This document shows positions 9,707 to 19,794 of a stretch of 64,000 nt of DNA, piece by piece. Numbering within the stretch: position 1 is the first letter of the stretch; every line of letters starts with the position of its first letter. The DNA comes from an uncultured Pseudomonadales bacterium (lineage in GTDB: Bacteria > Pseudomonadota > Gammaproteobacteria > Pseudomonadales > Cellvibrionaceae). The notes below the pieces were generated by a model that worked only from the letters and a program-made list of their open reading frames with translations, made no database searches and was not told the DNA's origin. The stretch is from positions 62,001 to 126,000 of the forward strand of contig CANLDL010000001.1 in assembly GCA_947489425.1 (NCBI GenBank), read 5' to 3'. The position numbers and the translations under genes are program-made.

Positions 9707-10831
9707 ATGAGCGATAACAATCAAAGTGCAAAAAGCCTTGATGATTTACGCGATGAGATTGATAGAATTGATCGCGAACTAGTAGAATTAATTAGCAGCC
9801 GGGCGCGTTGTGCACAAACCGTTGCAGAAGTTAAAAAAGCAGAAAATGCCTCAGAGTCTGAAACAGATATCGTTTATTATCGGCCTGAACGTGAAGCGCA
9901 AGTCTTGCGTAAGGTTATGGCCTATAACGAAGAGAATGGAGGCCCGCTCACAAATGAAGAGATGGCTCGATTATTTCGTGAGGTTATGTCGGCTTGTTTA
10001 GCACTTGAGCAACCCATTAAAGTGGCTTTCTTAGGCCCCGAAGGCACCTTCACCCAACAAGCGGTGAGTAAACATTTTGGTCACTCGGCAGTACCTATGC
10101 CGATGAGCGCTATCGATGAAGTGTTTCGCGAAGTAGAGGCGGGCGCTGTTCACTATGGAGTGGTTCCTGTTGAGAACTCAACGGAAGGTGTTGTAACCCA
10201 TACACTTGATAGCTTTATTGATTCTAATATTAATATTTGTGGTGAAGTAGTACTACGTATCCACCACAATTTATTAGTTTCTGATGTGACCAATACCGAT
10301 AAAATTTCGCGTATTTATTCTCACCCACAAAGTCTTGCTCAATGTCGCAAGTGGTTGGATTCTAATTATCCTAATGCTGAGCGTGTACCTGTTAGCAGTA
10401 ATGCAGAGGCTGCACGTCGTATAAAAGGCGAATGGAACTCAGCTGCCATTGCTGGCATAACTGCCGCTGACCTTTATGATTTACGTGCGATTGAAAAAAA
10501 TATTGAAGACTCACCTGATAATTCCACGCGCTTTTTAGTGATTGGCCGGCAGGTAGTGCCTGCCTGTGGTCAAGATAAAACTTCGCTAGTTGTCGCTGTG
10601 CGTAATAAACCTGGTGCCTTACATTATATATTAGAGCCTTTTCATCGCTTGGGTGTCGATTTAACGCGCCTGCAATCTAGACCTTCGCGCAGTAGTGTAT
10701 GGAACTATATCTTTTTTATCGATATCCAGGGGCATCAAGATGACGAGAATGTTGCAGCAGCGCTTGCCGAAATAAGTGAGGCTTCTGCAGAGCTGAAGGT
10801 GTTAGGATCTTATCCTATAGGTGTTTTATAA
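9707..10831 (+). CDS. pheA: Bifunctional chorismate mutase/prephenate dehydratase
   Basis: A 374-residue P-protein leading to phenylpyruvate for phenylalanine synthesis. The AroQ-type chorismate mutase domain covers about residues 8-98, prephenate dehydratase about 104-285 (GPEGTFT at 110-116, TRF at 274-276), and the ACT domain about 292-372. In the ACT domain the phenylalanine-binding motifs are GALH (303-306) and QSRP (323-326), close to the E. coli GALV and ESRP. In Pseudomonas serC precedes and hisC follows this gene; neither is present here. It lies 70 bases after gyrA. Confidence 0.96.
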   Translation: MSDNNQSAKSLDDLRDEIDRIDRELVELISSRARCAQTVAEVKKAENASESETDIVYYRPEREAQVLRKVMAYNEENGGPLTNEEMARLFREVMSACLALEQPIKVAFLGPEGTFTQQAVSKHFGHSAVPMPMSAIDEVFREVEAGAVHYGVVPVENSTEGVVTHTLDSFIDSNINICGEVVLRIHHNLLVSDVTNTDKISRIYSHPQSLAQCRKWLDSNYPNAERVPVSSNAEAARRIKGEWNSAAIAGITAADLYDLRAIEKNIEDSPDNSTRFLVIGRQVVPACGQDKTSLVVAVRNKPGALHYILEPFHRLGVDLTRLQSRPSRSSVWNYIFFIDIQGHQDDENVAAALAEISEASAELKVLGSYPIGVL

Positions 10832-10951
10832 AGTCATTGCTTAAAGGCAATTTAGAAATGCTTTTAGGCAAACTATTAAAATATTATTGAGCCATTAACC
10901 GCAAAAACAACAAATCGATTATTCATTGTCATTTACGTACCGTAAAAAATT

Positions 10952-11881
10952 ATGGCCATATCTGGTTCACAACAATCAAGTCAGTCTTCTAATAAACTAA
11001 TCGTTATTGGTTTAGGGCTTATTGGCGGTAGTTTAGCGGCTGCTTATAAGGCACGATGCAATTCTCTTGATAAACCCTTAGAAGTTATTGGCGTTGTGCG
11101 TCGTAAAGAGTCTGCCCAATATGCGATCGATAACCACATTGTCGATCGTGCTGTACTATCGCTAGATGATATTGCTGCAGAGCTTGGTAAAGGCGATATA
11201 ATTTTTATTGCAGTGCCAACGCTCAGTGTGATTGATACATTAAAAGAGATTAAAAAATTAGTTAATCCAAATGTAACTATTACCGATGGTGCTAGCGTTA
11301 AAGGTAATGTTATAAATGCTGTGAAAGAGATTTATCACGAGCATCCAAAACAGTTTGTACCTGGCCATCCTATTGCCGGCTCAGAGAAAAGTGGCGTAAC
11401 GGCATCGAATGCTGATTTGTATGTTAAGCATCGTGTTATTTTAACGCCCGTTAAAGAGACTAGCTGCGAGCATCATCAAGCCGTTAAAAGTCTTTGGGAG
11501 TTTGTTGGGGCGGAGGTGTTGACCATGTCTGTTGAAGAGCACGATGCTGTGCTTGCGGCCACCAGTCATCTTCCGCATGCGATTGCTTACTCTTTAGTCG
11601 ATACGCTTGCCAACGATTCTGATAACGAAAATATATTTCGCTATGCCGCAGGTGGTTTTAAAGATTTTACTCGTATCGCTAGTAGTGACCCAACCATGTG
11701 GCACGATATTATGTGTGCTAACAGTGACGAGGTGTTAAGTGCGATTGATTTATTTCAGAATAATTTAAACAATTTACGTAAAGCCATAGAAGAAAAAGAC
11801 AGCAAAACATTATTAACCGTTTTTAATCGTGCAAAAACTGCCAGAGATGAATTCTTAACATTACTCGAAGAAGATAAGTAA
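10952..11881 (+). CDS. tyrA: Prephenate dehydrogenase
   Basis: A 309-residue NAD(P)-dependent enzyme of tyrosine synthesis, converting prephenate to 4-hydroxyphenylpyruvate. The nucleotide motif GLGLIGGSL is at residues 20-28, and HPIAGSEKSG, the family substrate-binding block, is at about 138-147. Only the dehydrogenase domain is present. In Pseudomonas the homologue is fused to AroA, whereas here aroA is a separate gene starting 38 bases later. It lacks the chorismate mutase domain of E. coli TyrA. Confidence 0.93.
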   Translation: MAISGSQQSSQSSNKLIVIGLGLIGGSLAAAYKARCNSLDKPLEVIGVVRRKESAQYAIDNHIVDRAVLSLDDIAAELGKGDIIFIAVPTLSVIDTLKEIKKLVNPNVTITDGASVKGNVINAVKEIYHEHPKQFVPGHPIAGSEKSGVTASNADLYVKHRVILTPVKETSCEHHQAVKSLWEFVGAEVLTMSVEEHDAVLAATSHLPHAIAYSLVDTLANDSDNENIFRYAAGGFKDFTRIASSDPTMWHDIMCANSDEVLSAIDLFQNNLNNLRKAIEEKDSKTLLTVFNRAKTARDEFLTLLEEDK

Positions 11882-11919
11882 TTCTTTAATTCCCAATATA
11901 AGATAAAAGTCCCCTTATT

Positions 11920-13260
11920 ATGTCTACCAACGAATCTAATCAAACTTTAAATTACATTGTTCAGCCAGGTGGTGAGCTTACAGGCTCCTTTAGAGTGCCT
12001 GGCGATAAATCTATTTCGCACCGTTCTATTATGCTTGGCTCGATTGCTAATGGCGTAACAGAAGTGCAGGGCTTTTTAGAGGGTGACGATGCACTGGCAA
12101 CCTTAGAAGCTTTTCGCTCGATGGGTGTTGAGATAGAAGGCCCTGACAATGGTTATGTAAAAATAAAGGGTGTCGGGCTCAATGGCTTACAAGCACCAGA
12201 GGGCGAGCTTTATGTGGGTAATGCCGGTACAGCGATGCGCCTACTGGCAGGCTTAATGGCGGGGCAGGGATTTTCAGTGACATTAACGGGAGATCGCTCC
12301 TTAACAAAACGCCCAATGAATCGTGTCGCTAATCCATTGCGTGACATGGGAGTGAAAATAGATACCGCCCCTGAGGGTCGACCACCCATGACAATTCATG
12401 GAGGTAAACCCAACCCAACTCATTACGATATGCCAATGGCAAGTGCTCAGGTAAAGTCTTGCTTATTATTAGCAGGCCTATATGCCGATGGTATAACCTC
12501 TGTCACAGAACCTGCACCAACACGCGACCACACCGAGCGTATGTTGCGCGGCTTTGGTTATGAAGTGGCTACTAAAAAAGTGGGTGGTAAAAACCATATC
12601 TCCTTAAATGGTGGGGGTGAGCTAAACGCTATTAATATCGATGTGCCCGCAGATATATCATCGGCTGCTTTTTTTATGGTCGCAGCATCCATTGCCCCCA
12701 ACTCTGATATTACTCTACAGCACGTAGGTATAAATCCAACGCGCGACGGAATTATTAGTATTTTAAAATTAATGGGTGCGGATATTACGTTGCTCAATGA
12801 GCAAGAAGTCGGCGGTGAACCCGTTGTTGATATCCGTATTCGTAGTGCCAACCTTAAAGGCATAAATATTCCCGAAGAATATGTGCCGCTTGCCATCGAT
12901 GAATTCCCCGTGCTATTTGTAGCAGCTGCCTGTGCAGAGGGCACAACTGTTTTAACTGGTGCAGAAGAATTACGCGTTAAAGAAAGCGACCGCATACAGG
13001 TCATGGCCGATGGATTGCAAACCTTAGGTATTGATGCACAGCCCACGCCCGATGGTATGGTAATAAAAGGCGGCCAACTAACTAGCGGCGAAGTCGAAAC
13101 CCATGACGACCACCGCATAGCCATGTCCTTTACTATGGCTGCGCTGCGCTCAACAGGCCCAATTACCATTAAAAATTGTGCGCATGTAGCGACGTCTTTT
13201 CCGGGTTTTGTAGAGCTTTCACAAAAGGCAGGTATTCGTATAGAAGAGAGCGAAGGTTAA
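11920..13260 (+). CDS. aroA: 3-phosphoshikimate 1-carboxyvinyltransferase (EPSP synthase)
   Basis: A 446-residue shikimate pathway enzyme joining PEP and shikimate 3-phosphate. Substrate residues K30, S31 and R35 lie in VPGDKSISHRS. The PEP-site loop is GNAGTAMRLL (100-109), and the catalytic acids lie in IDEFP and LRVKESDR. The residue equivalent to E. coli Pro101 is Leu (L108). The RPMNRV...PLRDMG block (131-143) is also unlike the E. coli enzyme and resembles the Pseudomonas fusion protein and Bacillus-type enzymes. It is the free-standing counterpart of the Pseudomonas TyrA-AroA fusion. Confidence 0.96.
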   Translation: MSTNESNQTLNYIVQPGGELTGSFRVPGDKSISHRSIMLGSIANGVTEVQGFLEGDDALATLEAFRSMGVEIEGPDNGYVKIKGVGLNGLQAPEGELYVGNAGTAMRLLAGLMAGQGFSVTLTGDRSLTKRPMNRVANPLRDMGVKIDTAPEGRPPMTIHGGKPNPTHYDMPMASAQVKSCLLLAGLYADGITSVTEPAPTRDHTERMLRGFGYEVATKKVGGKNHISLNGGGELNAINIDVPADISSAAFFMVAASIAPNSDITLQHVGINPTRDGIISILKLMGADITLLNEQEVGGEPVVDIRIRSANLKGINIPEEYVPLAIDEFPVLFVAAACAEGTTVLTGAEELRVKESDRIQVMADGLQTLGIDAQPTPDGMVIKGGQLTSGEVETHDDHRIAMSFTMAALRSTGPITIKNCAHVATSFPGFVELSQKAGIRIEESEG

Positions 13261-13487
13261 CATTGCGTTTGGTTGTTTGTATTTTGTAGGATAAGTCTCA
13301 CAAGTATTTGAGAAATTTGCCACTATCATTGTGAATCTGTAAATGTAGAATAACAACACTTCTTAGAGCAAAAAGGATATGTTTTAAGAAGTTTTGCAAG
13401 GATGCAAGTTTTTAGTATGAAATCAGTTGTGTATAAGCGGCCTATTGATTTGCATCTTACTTACTATAATTACATGGAGGTTTTCCT

Positions 13488-13886
13488 ATGAAAACACAAA
13501 ATCGTTCAATTGTTTTATTCACTTATTCTTCTCTTGTTAAAACCATTATTTTTTCATCGCTATTACCTGCTTTAATGTTTTGGGGTAATGTCTCCGCGGC
13601 TGATGTTTCTGCTAATGATTTGACTCCCAAAGAACTGATTGAGGTTAGCAAGAATGTTGATGATGGCGCAGGCTCGCAAGTTGGATTTGGCAGTATCGTT
13701 AACCTTAATCAAGCCGATGCTAATCATTTATCTAAGAGTCTAAAAGGTATTGGTCTTAAAAAGGCGCAGGCGATTGTAGAGTGGCGTAATGCAAATGGTG
13801 GTTTTGTAAGCCTTGAGCAATTACTAGAGGTAAAAGGTATTGGCGAAAAAACACTATTAGCTAACCGAGACAGGATGACTTTGTAA
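13488..13886 (+). CDS. ComEA-like helix-hairpin-helix DNA-binding protein
   Basis: A 132-residue exported protein. The signal peptide runs to about residue 37 (ending WGNVSAA). A linker follows, then two helix-hairpin-helix motifs: LKGIGLKKAQAIVEWR and LLEVKGIGEKTL. It begins its conserved part with VNLNQADA, the usual ComEA opening. ComEA proteins bind DNA in the periplasm during natural transformation; several gammaproteobacterial homologues have unproven roles. A strong ribosome binding site (GGAGG) precedes the ATG. It appears monocistronic. Confidence 0.85.
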   Translation: MKTQNRSIVLFTYSSLVKTIIFSSLLPALMFWGNVSAADVSANDLTPKELIEVSKNVDDGAGSQVGFGSIVNLNQADANHLSKSLKGIGLKKAQAIVEWRNANGGFVSLEQLLEVKGIGEKTLLANRDRMTL

Positions 13887-13913
13887 TACATGCAAACCAT
13901 ATATCTACTGATC

Positions 13914-13945
13914 AAAGAGCTTAATGATTGTTAGGCTCTTTTTTT
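13914..13945 (+). terminator. Rho-independent terminator after the comEA-like gene
   Basis: AAAGAGC and GCTCTTT arms enclose a short loop and are followed by a run of T. The hairpin sits 28 bases after the stop codon. Confidence 0.75.
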
Positions 13946-13997
13946 GTGCTTTATGGTATGATGCGCGTCAAATTTTTATCCGAAAATAGAAAGCATA

Positions 13998-14741
13998 ATG
14001 ACCGCATCCTCTGCCTCTCAAGATACACGTACTCGTGATACTGACCCTCGCATCGTTGTTGCAATGGACTTCGAATCCGCAGCCCCCTGCATTATTTTGG
14101 CCACTACACTAAACCCAAAATACTGCCGTTTAAAAGTGGGTAAAGAATTATTTACGGCAGCAGGCCCGCAGTTAGTGGAACAGCTAATGAGTTTGGGTTT
14201 TGATGTATTCCTCGATTTGAAATTTCACGATATCCCCACAACCGTTGCTAAAGCCGTTAAAGCGGCTGCGAACTTAGGTGTATGGATGGTGAATGTGCAT
14301 GCGAGCGGTGGTGAGGTAATGCTAGAGGCTGCTCGTGAATCTTTGGAGCAATATAGTGGCTCGAGTAGGCCACTATTGATAGCCGTTACTGTATTAACCA
14401 GTATGACTGCCGCTGATTTACAAAGTATTGGTTTGAAAATAACACCGCAAGAACAGGTGATGCGATTAGCAAGCTTGTCGCAAAAAACAGGCCTAGACGG
14501 TGTAGTGTGCTCAGCACAGGAGGCAGCGCTGTTAAAATCGACCTTAGGTAAAGACTTTTGTCTGGTAACACCGGGTATTCGACCTGCGGGTGCAGCACTG
14601 GATGACCAGCGCAGAATTGTAACGCCTGTCGATGCTATAAAAGATGGCAGTGACTATTTGGTGATTGGCCGCCCAATTACACAAGCTGATGACCCAGCTG
14701 CAATGTGTGAAGCTATTTATCGAGATATTGTCAGTTTATGA
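13998..14741 (+). CDS. pyrF: Orotidine 5'-phosphate decarboxylase
   Basis: A 247-residue enzyme for the last step of UMP synthesis. The catalytic DxKxxD motif is D73-K75-D78 in [10 protein letters not shown], with D24 and K46 also conserved and the phosphate-binding region TPGIRPAG near the C-terminus. The N-terminus has about 15 extra Ser/Thr/Asp-rich residues before the barrel; a later start is possible, but the next Met codon is inside the fold. Its stop overlaps the cmk start as ATGA, implying coupling. In many gammaproteobacteria pyrF follows lapB; here it lies ahead of cmk instead. Confidence 0.95.
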   Translation: MTASSASQDTRTRDTDPRIVVAMDFESAAPCIILATTLNPKYCRLKVGKELFTAAGPQLVEQLMSLGFDVFLDLKFHDIPTTVAKAVKAAANLGVWMVNVHASGGEVMLEAARESLEQYSGSSRPLLIAVTVLTSMTAADLQSIGLKITPQEQVMRLASLSQKTGLDGVVCSAQEAALLKSTLGKDFCLVTPGIRPAGAALDDQRRIVTPVDAIKDGSDYLVIGRPITQADDPAAMCEAIYRDIVSL

Positions 14742-15436
14742 ATATGCCAGCAAAGCCAAATGTATATGCCCCTGTTATTACCATTGATGGCCCAAGTGGG
14801 GCAGGTAAGGGCACTATTTGCCAAAACCTTGCAAACAAGCTTGGGTTCGGCTTACTCGACAGTGGTGCCTTATATCGCTTAACTGCTTTGGCAGTTGTAC
14901 AACAAGGTATAGACATAGCAAACCAAGAAGCAGTAGCTAAGATTGCTCTAGCGTTAGATATTCAGTTTGAGACGAGTGAGCAGGGTGTGCAAGCACTGCT
15001 TGCCGGCAAGGATGTATCCCGTGATATTCGCTTGGAAGAAACGGGTATGAATGCCTCGGTAGTTGCTGCCTATGAGCCAGTACGAGAAGCTTTGCTTGAG
15101 CGTCAGCGAGCCTTTCAACAGTTACCGGGCCTAGTGGCTGATGGCCGTGACATGGGAACAACAGTGTTCCCTAATGCAGTGCTCAAGGTGTTTTTGACCG
15201 CAAGTGCCGAAGAGCGTGCTAATAGACGCTACAAGCAGTTGATAGAACGCGGCGAATCTGCTAATCTGCGCGCCCAATTAAAAGACATACTTGCGCGTGA
15301 TGAGGCTGATAGTAGCCGAGCGTCTTCGCCTTTAAAGGCTGCAGAGGATGCTATTGTTATCGACAGTACAACAATGCCTATTCAGGCGGTACTCGATGAG
15401 ATCATGTTGCTCGTTAAGCAGCGAATAACTGCTTAA
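14738..15436 (+). CDS. cmk: Cytidylate kinase
   Basis: A 232-residue (d)CMP kinase. The P-loop GPSGAGKGT is at residues 18-26, the CMP-binding GRDMGT block is near 134-139, and the lid region is RANRRYKQL. It makes CDP for RNA, phospholipid and nucleotide-sugar synthesis. It is translationally coupled to pyrF by a 4-base overlap and is followed by rpsA after 196 bases, the classical cmk-rpsA order. Confidence 0.96.
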   Translation: MNMPAKPNVYAPVITIDGPSGAGKGTICQNLANKLGFGLLDSGALYRLTALAVVQQGIDIANQEAVAKIALALDIQFETSEQGVQALLAGKDVSRDIRLEETGMNASVVAAYEPVREALLERQRAFQQLPGLVADGRDMGTTVFPNAVLKVFLTASAEERANRRYKQLIERGESANLRAQLKDILARDEADSSRASSPLKAAEDAIVIDSTTMPIQAVLDEIMLLVKQRITA

Positions 15437-15632
15437 TTAAGTCTTTTATTTATTAAACGCACTATTGCTAACTATTTTATTGGTTAAGTCACTACTAATA
15501 GGAATAGACGGTCAGGCGTAGTAAGAGTGCAAAATTAACCGGCCCGTACACCTGATGGTGCGGTAGAGTAAGTCTAACGTTAACGTATATAACGTATCGT
15601 TGGATTTATGCTGAAAATGTAGGTCCCTCCTT

Positions 15633-17318
15633 ATGAGCGAAAATTTCGCAGATCTTTTTGAAGAAAGTTTAAAAACCGTCGATATGGTTCCTGGTTCAAT
15701 CGTAACCGGTGTTGTTATTGATATCGATAAAGATTGGGTAACTGTTCACGCAGGCCTTAAATCTGAAGGTGTTATCCCAGCGGAACAATTTTTAGATGAT
15801 AGCGGTGAGATGTCTCTTACTATCGGCGATGAAGTACAAGTCGCGTTAGAATCTGTTGAAGATGGCTTTGGTGAAACCAAGCTGTCTCGTGAAAAAGCAA
15901 AACGTGCTGAATCTTGGACTGTTCTTGAAGCAGCTCATGCTTCTGAAGAAGTTATTACTGGTGTTATTACTGGTAAGGTTAAAGGTGGTTTCACTGTTGA
16001 TATCGCCAGCATTCGTGCATTCCTACCAGGTTCTTTGGTTGATGTTCGCCCTGTTCGTGACACAACTCACCTAGAAAACAAAGAGCTTGAATTTAAAGTT
16101 ATTAAACTTGACCAAAAACGCAACAATGTTGTTGTTTCTCGCCGTGCGGTTATGGAATCTGTTAACTCTGCAGAGCGTGATGAATTGCTTGCTAACCTTG
16201 AAGAAGGTGCAATGGCGAAAGGTGTTGTTAAAAACCTTACCGATTACGGTGCCTTTGTTGACTTGGGCGGCGTAGATGGTCTTCTTCATATTACTGATAT
16301 GGCTTGGAAACGTATTAAGCACCCAAGTGAGATCGTGAATATTGGCGACGAGATCGACGTTAAAGTACTTAAGTTTGATCGTGAGCGTAACCGTGTTTCT
16401 CTAGGTCTTAAGCAGACTGGCGAAGATCCATGGGTAGAAATCAAAAACCGTTACCCAGAAGGCGCAAAAGCGAAAGCTGTTGTTACTAATCTTACTGATT
16501 ATGGTTGCTTTGCTGAAATTGAAGATGGTGTTGAAGGTTTGGTTCACGTTTCTGAAATGGATTGGACTAACAAAAACATTCACCCATCTAAGGTTGTTCA
16601 GTTAGGTGACGAAGTTGAAGTAATGGTTCTTGAAATTGATGAAGAGCGTCGTCGTATTTCTCTTGGTATCAAGCAGTGTCAAGAAAACCCATGGGATGCA
16701 TTTGGTCGTCAGTTCGAAGTTGGCCATAAAATCTCTGGTAACATCAAATCAATCACTGATTTTGGTATCTTTATCGGCTTAGATGGCGGTATCGACGGTC
16801 TTGTTCACTTGTCTGATATCTCTTGGAATGAAAGCGGTGAAGACGCTGTACGTAACTACAAGAAAGGTGACGAGCTAGAAACTGTTATTTTAGCGATTGA
16901 CCCTGAGCGTGAGCGTATCTCTTTAGGTGTTAAGCAACTTGTTGAAGATAACTTCTCGTCTTATACAGCAGCTAACGATAAAGGCACCATTGTTAAAGGT
17001 ACCGTTAAAGAAGTTGATGCAAAAGCAGCGATCATCACTCTAGCAGACGAAGTTGAAGCAACCTTAAAAGCAGCTGATATCAGCCGCGAAAAAGTAGAAG
17101 ATGCATCAACTGCCGTTAAAGTTGGCGAAGAGATCGAAGCAGTTATTACTAATGTTGATCGTAAGAATCGTACTATTAGTGTATCTATCAAAGCCAAAGA
17201 TGCTGCAGAAGAAAAAGCAGCGGTTAAAGAGCACAGCTCTAAAAAGCCAGAAGATAGTTCACCTGCAACATTGGGTGACTTGATCAAGGCGCAAATGGAA
17301 GGGCAAGATAAACAGTAA
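15633..17318 (+). CDS. rpsA: 30S ribosomal protein S1
   Basis: A 561-residue protein with six S1 RNA-binding repeats (about residues 20-86, 104-170, 188-258, 275-345, 362-432, 449-515). Repeats 3-6 each contain the characteristic [16 protein letters not shown] or [12 protein letters not shown] strand. It binds mRNA leaders and aids initiation of mRNAs with weak Shine-Dalgarno sites. The gene uses a highly biased codon set, as expected for strong expression. The 196-base leader probably holds its own promoter; I could not fix it. Confidence 0.98.
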   Translation: MSENFADLFEESLKTVDMVPGSIVTGVVIDIDKDWVTVHAGLKSEGVIPAEQFLDDSGEMSLTIGDEVQVALESVEDGFGETKLSREKAKRAESWTVLEAAHASEEVITGVITGKVKGGFTVDIASIRAFLPGSLVDVRPVRDTTHLENKELEFKVIKLDQKRNNVVVSRRAVMESVNSAERDELLANLEEGAMAKGVVKNLTDYGAFVDLGGVDGLLHITDMAWKRIKHPSEIVNIGDEIDVKVLKFDRERNRVSLGLKQTGEDPWVEIKNRYPEGAKAKAVVTNLTDYGCFAEIEDGVEGLVHVSEMDWTNKNIHPSKVVQLGDEVEVMVLEIDEERRRISLGIKQCQENPWDAFGRQFEVGHKISGNIKSITDFGIFIGLDGGIDGLVHLSDISWNESGEDAVRNYKKGDELETVILAIDPERERISLGVKQLVEDNFSSYTAANDKGTIVKGTVKEVDAKAAIITLADEVEATLKAADISREKVEDASTAVKVGEEIEAVITNVDRKNRTISVSIKAKDAAEEKAAVKEHSSKKPEDSSPATLGDLIKAQMEGQDKQ

Positions 17319-17343
17319 TTATTGTTTGCTCTAGCTAACTCGA

Positions 17344-17371
17344 AAGGCCGCATTTATGCGGCCTTTTTTGT
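17344..17371 (+). terminator. Rho-independent terminator of rpsA
   Basis: AAGGCCGCAT and ATGCGGCCTT arms with a two- to four-base loop are followed by TTTTT. It lies 25 bases after the rpsA stop. Confidence 0.9.
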
Positions 17372-17402
17372 GTAGTAATGAATTGTTCTAGGCAATTTAT
17401 TA

Positions 17403-17504
17403 CGCTTCCGCCATCTTTGGTGGTCGCAGATGTATGTATCCCGCGAGTGCATGGATACGCATGAGTAGGGCATGCCCTCCATGGACGAAGGGTAGATTAA
17501 AAAT
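17403..17504 (+). repeat. Degenerate intergenic repeat, copy 1
   Basis: It shares, with copy 2, a TATCCCG box (about 17437), a GCATGC core (17470-17475) flanked by CCTCC/CTCTC, then TGGAxGAA, GGGTA and AAAAAT. The two copies are diverged and copy 1 is about 10 bases longer. There is no coding frame. The element's class is unknown to me. Confidence 0.5.
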
Positions 17505-17559
17505 ACAAGAGTAGTTTTCGTGTGGGGGTGTACGGGCTGACAATTAACCTCTAGGTTTT

Positions 17560-17646
17560 CTGCGTTTCCGTTGTCCGTAGGGGTATATCCCGTGATTATG
17601 TGAAGTGGAGCATGCTCTCTCTGGATGAAATGGGTATCGAAAATGC
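17560..17646 (+). repeat. Degenerate intergenic repeat, copy 2
   Basis: This is the second copy of the same pattern: TTTCCG, TATCCCG (about 17585), GAGCATGCTC palindrome (17609-17618), TGGATGAA, GGGTA, GAAAAT. Together the copies occupy most of the 586-base rpsA-ihfB gap. The rest of the gap shows no gene. The ihfB promoter was not identified with confidence. Confidence 0.5.
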
Positions 17647-17904
17647 AGGTTGATTGCTGCTTCTCACAGCTAACCTTATGTGCTTCTGCCAGGCTGTATT
17701 CATTTTGTGCATAAAATATACATTAGGGCAGCCTTTATTGGCTGTTAGCTTCTGGGTAAATAAGCTGTCCTGATAATTCTAGCTATGTCTGTTTTTGCTG
17801 AAATATAGGTGGGTGCTGGCGTACAAGCTTAGATAATAATCATTGCATATTTCTAAAGTGTTGATATTATTGAATTATTCGGATAATAAATGAGTTGAGC
17901 TAGG

Positions 17905-18201
17905 ATGACAAAGTCGGAATTAATTGAGCGAATAGCGGAGCATCAAGAGCAGCTATCGGTAAAAGATATCGAATTATCAGTTAAAATGATTTTAGAGTAT
18001 ATGTCTCAGGTATTATCGTCGGGTGAGCGTATAGAGATTCGAGGCTTTGGGAGTTTCTCGCTGCACTTTCGTGAGCCACGAACAGGCCGTAACCCTAAAA
18101 CAGGTGAAACAGTTTACCTGAGTGGTAAATATGTGCCTCATTTTAAACCGGGTAAAGAATTGCGTGATCGTGTTAACGAAAGCCTTAAAGATTACCCTTA
18201 A
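17905..18201 (+). CDS. ihfB: Integration host factor subunit beta
   Basis: A 98-residue HU/IHF-family DNA-bending protein. The beta-arm signature GRNPKTGE (about residues 63-70) and the start [14 protein letters not shown] are typical of IhfB rather than HU. It pairs with IhfA, encoded at 57.9 kb in this window. It follows rpsA in the common gammaproteobacterial order. Confidence 0.95.
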   Translation: MTKSELIERIAEHQEQLSVKDIELSVKMILEYMSQVLSSGERIEIRGFGSFSLHFREPRTGRNPKTGETVYLSGKYVPHFKPGKELRDRVNESLKDYP

Positions 18202-18273
18202 ATCTATTCTTCACAATCAATAGATACATTTCGATATAGTATCTTTACATACCTGCAACCTTAAGCTGTCATT

Positions 18274-18576
18274 ATGATCAAGTGGATAAAGCGCCTAATC
18301 TTTCTCATGTTATTAATTATTGCAATTATTGTAGGCATTGTTTTTACATCAGAAAATAATCAGCAATTATCGCTTATCTTTTTAGGGTATCCATTGCCAG
18401 AGCTAAAACTAGGTCTATGGATTGTGCTTTCACTGTTATTGGGTAGTGTAATGGGTTTGTTATTAAGTATGCTTTCCCTGTTTGTTAGAGGTCAATCTGT
18501 CAATTCAAAAAGTCGCAAAATTAAGCGATTAGAGCAAGAGCTACAACAGTTACGTACAGCGAGTATCAAAAACTGA
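18274..18576 (+). CDS. lapA: LapA, LPS assembly inner-membrane protein
   Basis: A 100-residue protein of the DUF1049/LapA family. There are two membrane segments (about residues 6-26 and 44-70) and a cytoplasmic C-terminus with a short coiled coil (RKIKRLEQELQQL). It acts with LapB in envelope homeostasis, where LapB controls LpxC turnover by FtsH. The gene ends two bases before lapB begins, so the pair is cotranscribed. Confidence 0.9.
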   Translation: MIKWIKRLIFLMLLIIAIIVGIVFTSENNQQLSLIFLGYPLPELKLGLWIVLSLLLGSVMGLLLSMLSLFVRGQSVNSKSRKIKRLEQELQQLRTASIKN

Positions 18577-18578
18577 GC

Positions 18579-19760
18579 GTGTATTCTTTTACTTTATATA
18601 TAGGTTTAATTGCAGCGCTCGCTATTGGTTTTTGGCAGGGTGTACGCTTTACGCGTAAACGCCAAAAAGAAATTACCCATTCGCTGAATCACGACTACTT
18701 TCAGGGTCTCAACTTTTTGCTTAACGAAGAGCCTGATGCTGCAATAGAAACATTCATTAAAGCATTAGAGGTTAATAGTGAGACGCTTGAAACGCATTTA
18801 GCGTTAGCAAAGTTGCTGCGAAAGCGTGGTGAAGTTGATCGTGCTATTCGTATCCATCAAAACCTATTGGCTCGTCCTGGCTTAACCAAGGAACAATCTC
18901 AGCAGGCACAGTATGAGCTTGCTATCGACTTTACAAAAGCCGGTCTTCTAGATAGAGCAGAGGGCCTCTTAAAAACCTTAATTCAAGAGGAGGGTGCCTT
19001 TCAAGTAGAAGGGTTGGTCTGTCTTTTGGGGGTCTATCGAGACGAGCAAGAATGGGAGGAAGGATTAGAAGTTTTACAGAAGCTCTGTGGATCACGTTTT
19101 AGTAAAACTTATGATCAGTGGGCGCCTGTTAGAGCGCATTTTTGTTGTGAGCTTGCAGAGCAAGCTATTATTAAAGAGCGCTATGATCAAGCTAGGCATT
19201 GGCTCAAGCTTGCATTGAGTTATGATAAAAATAGCCCGCGTGCGAATTTACTCCTAGGTCGCTTAGAAATTGCTGCAGGAAACGTTAATCGTGGGATTCA
19301 GCAGCTACAAAAAATTGCAGAGCAGACACCTGAATATCTTTCAGAGGCTTTGCCTTATCTAGCTGATGGCTACAGGCAATTGCAGAATTTACCCAGGTAT
19401 TTTCAGTTTTTGGAGAGAAGCTATAAGGCCAGCCCCGAACCTATAGTTGTTGCTGAACTGGTAGATGTTATTGAGCACCAAAAAGGCGAAGCAGCCGCAG
19501 CACAATTTATTGCTCAAGAATCAAGTCATCATCCATCGAGTATTGCCTTTGATAAATTGCTCGATTACTCCTCCGTATTGAGTAACGCTAATGACCAAGA
19601 GCATTTAAATGCATTGCAGCAGTTTATTAAACGTACTATTGCAAAGGCCCATCACTACCAATGTCGTCAGTGTGGATTTAAAGGACAAAAGCTACATTGG
19701 CTTTGCCCTAGTTGTAAACAATGGGGCACTATTAAACCTATTAAGCGCCTAGGCGAATAG
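18579..19760 (+). CDS. lapB: LapB, LPS assembly TPR protein
   Basis: A 393-residue protein with an N-terminal membrane anchor (about residues 3-20), TPR repeats over about 38-340, and a C-terminal rubredoxin-like zinc domain with two CxxC pairs (CRQC and CPSC, about 358-377). It adjusts LPS synthesis by presenting LpxC to FtsH. The start is GTG, two bases after the lapA stop. Full length. Its position directly upstream of the polysaccharide locus puts LPS-related control beside LPS-type synthesis genes. Confidence 0.95.
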   Translation: MYSFTLYIGLIAALAIGFWQGVRFTRKRQKEITHSLNHDYFQGLNFLLNEEPDAAIETFIKALEVNSETLETHLALAKLLRKRGEVDRAIRIHQNLLARPGLTKEQSQQAQYELAIDFTKAGLLDRAEGLLKTLIQEEGAFQVEGLVCLLGVYRDEQEWEEGLEVLQKLCGSRFSKTYDQWAPVRAHFCCELAEQAIIKERYDQARHWLKLALSYDKNSPRANLLLGRLEIAAGNVNRGIQQLQKIAEQTPEYLSEALPYLADGYRQLQNLPRYFQFLERSYKASPEPIVVAELVDVIEHQKGEAAAAQFIAQESSHHPSSIAFDKLLDYSSVLSNANDQEHLNALQQFIKRTIAKAHHYQCRQCGFKGQKLHWLCPSCKQWGTIKPIKRLGE

Positions 19761-19794
19761 GGCTTTTGGTATTTGGCCCCACGTACAGGCCCAG

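Noticed and set aside
13353..13400. Terminator after aroA
   Set aside because: ACTTCTTA/TAAGAAGT pair, but the loop is about 19 bases and the T-run is short, so the call is too weak to list.
17319..17904. CRISPR array in the rpsA-ihfB gap
   Set aside because: Only two diverged copies, far too long and without regular spacers.
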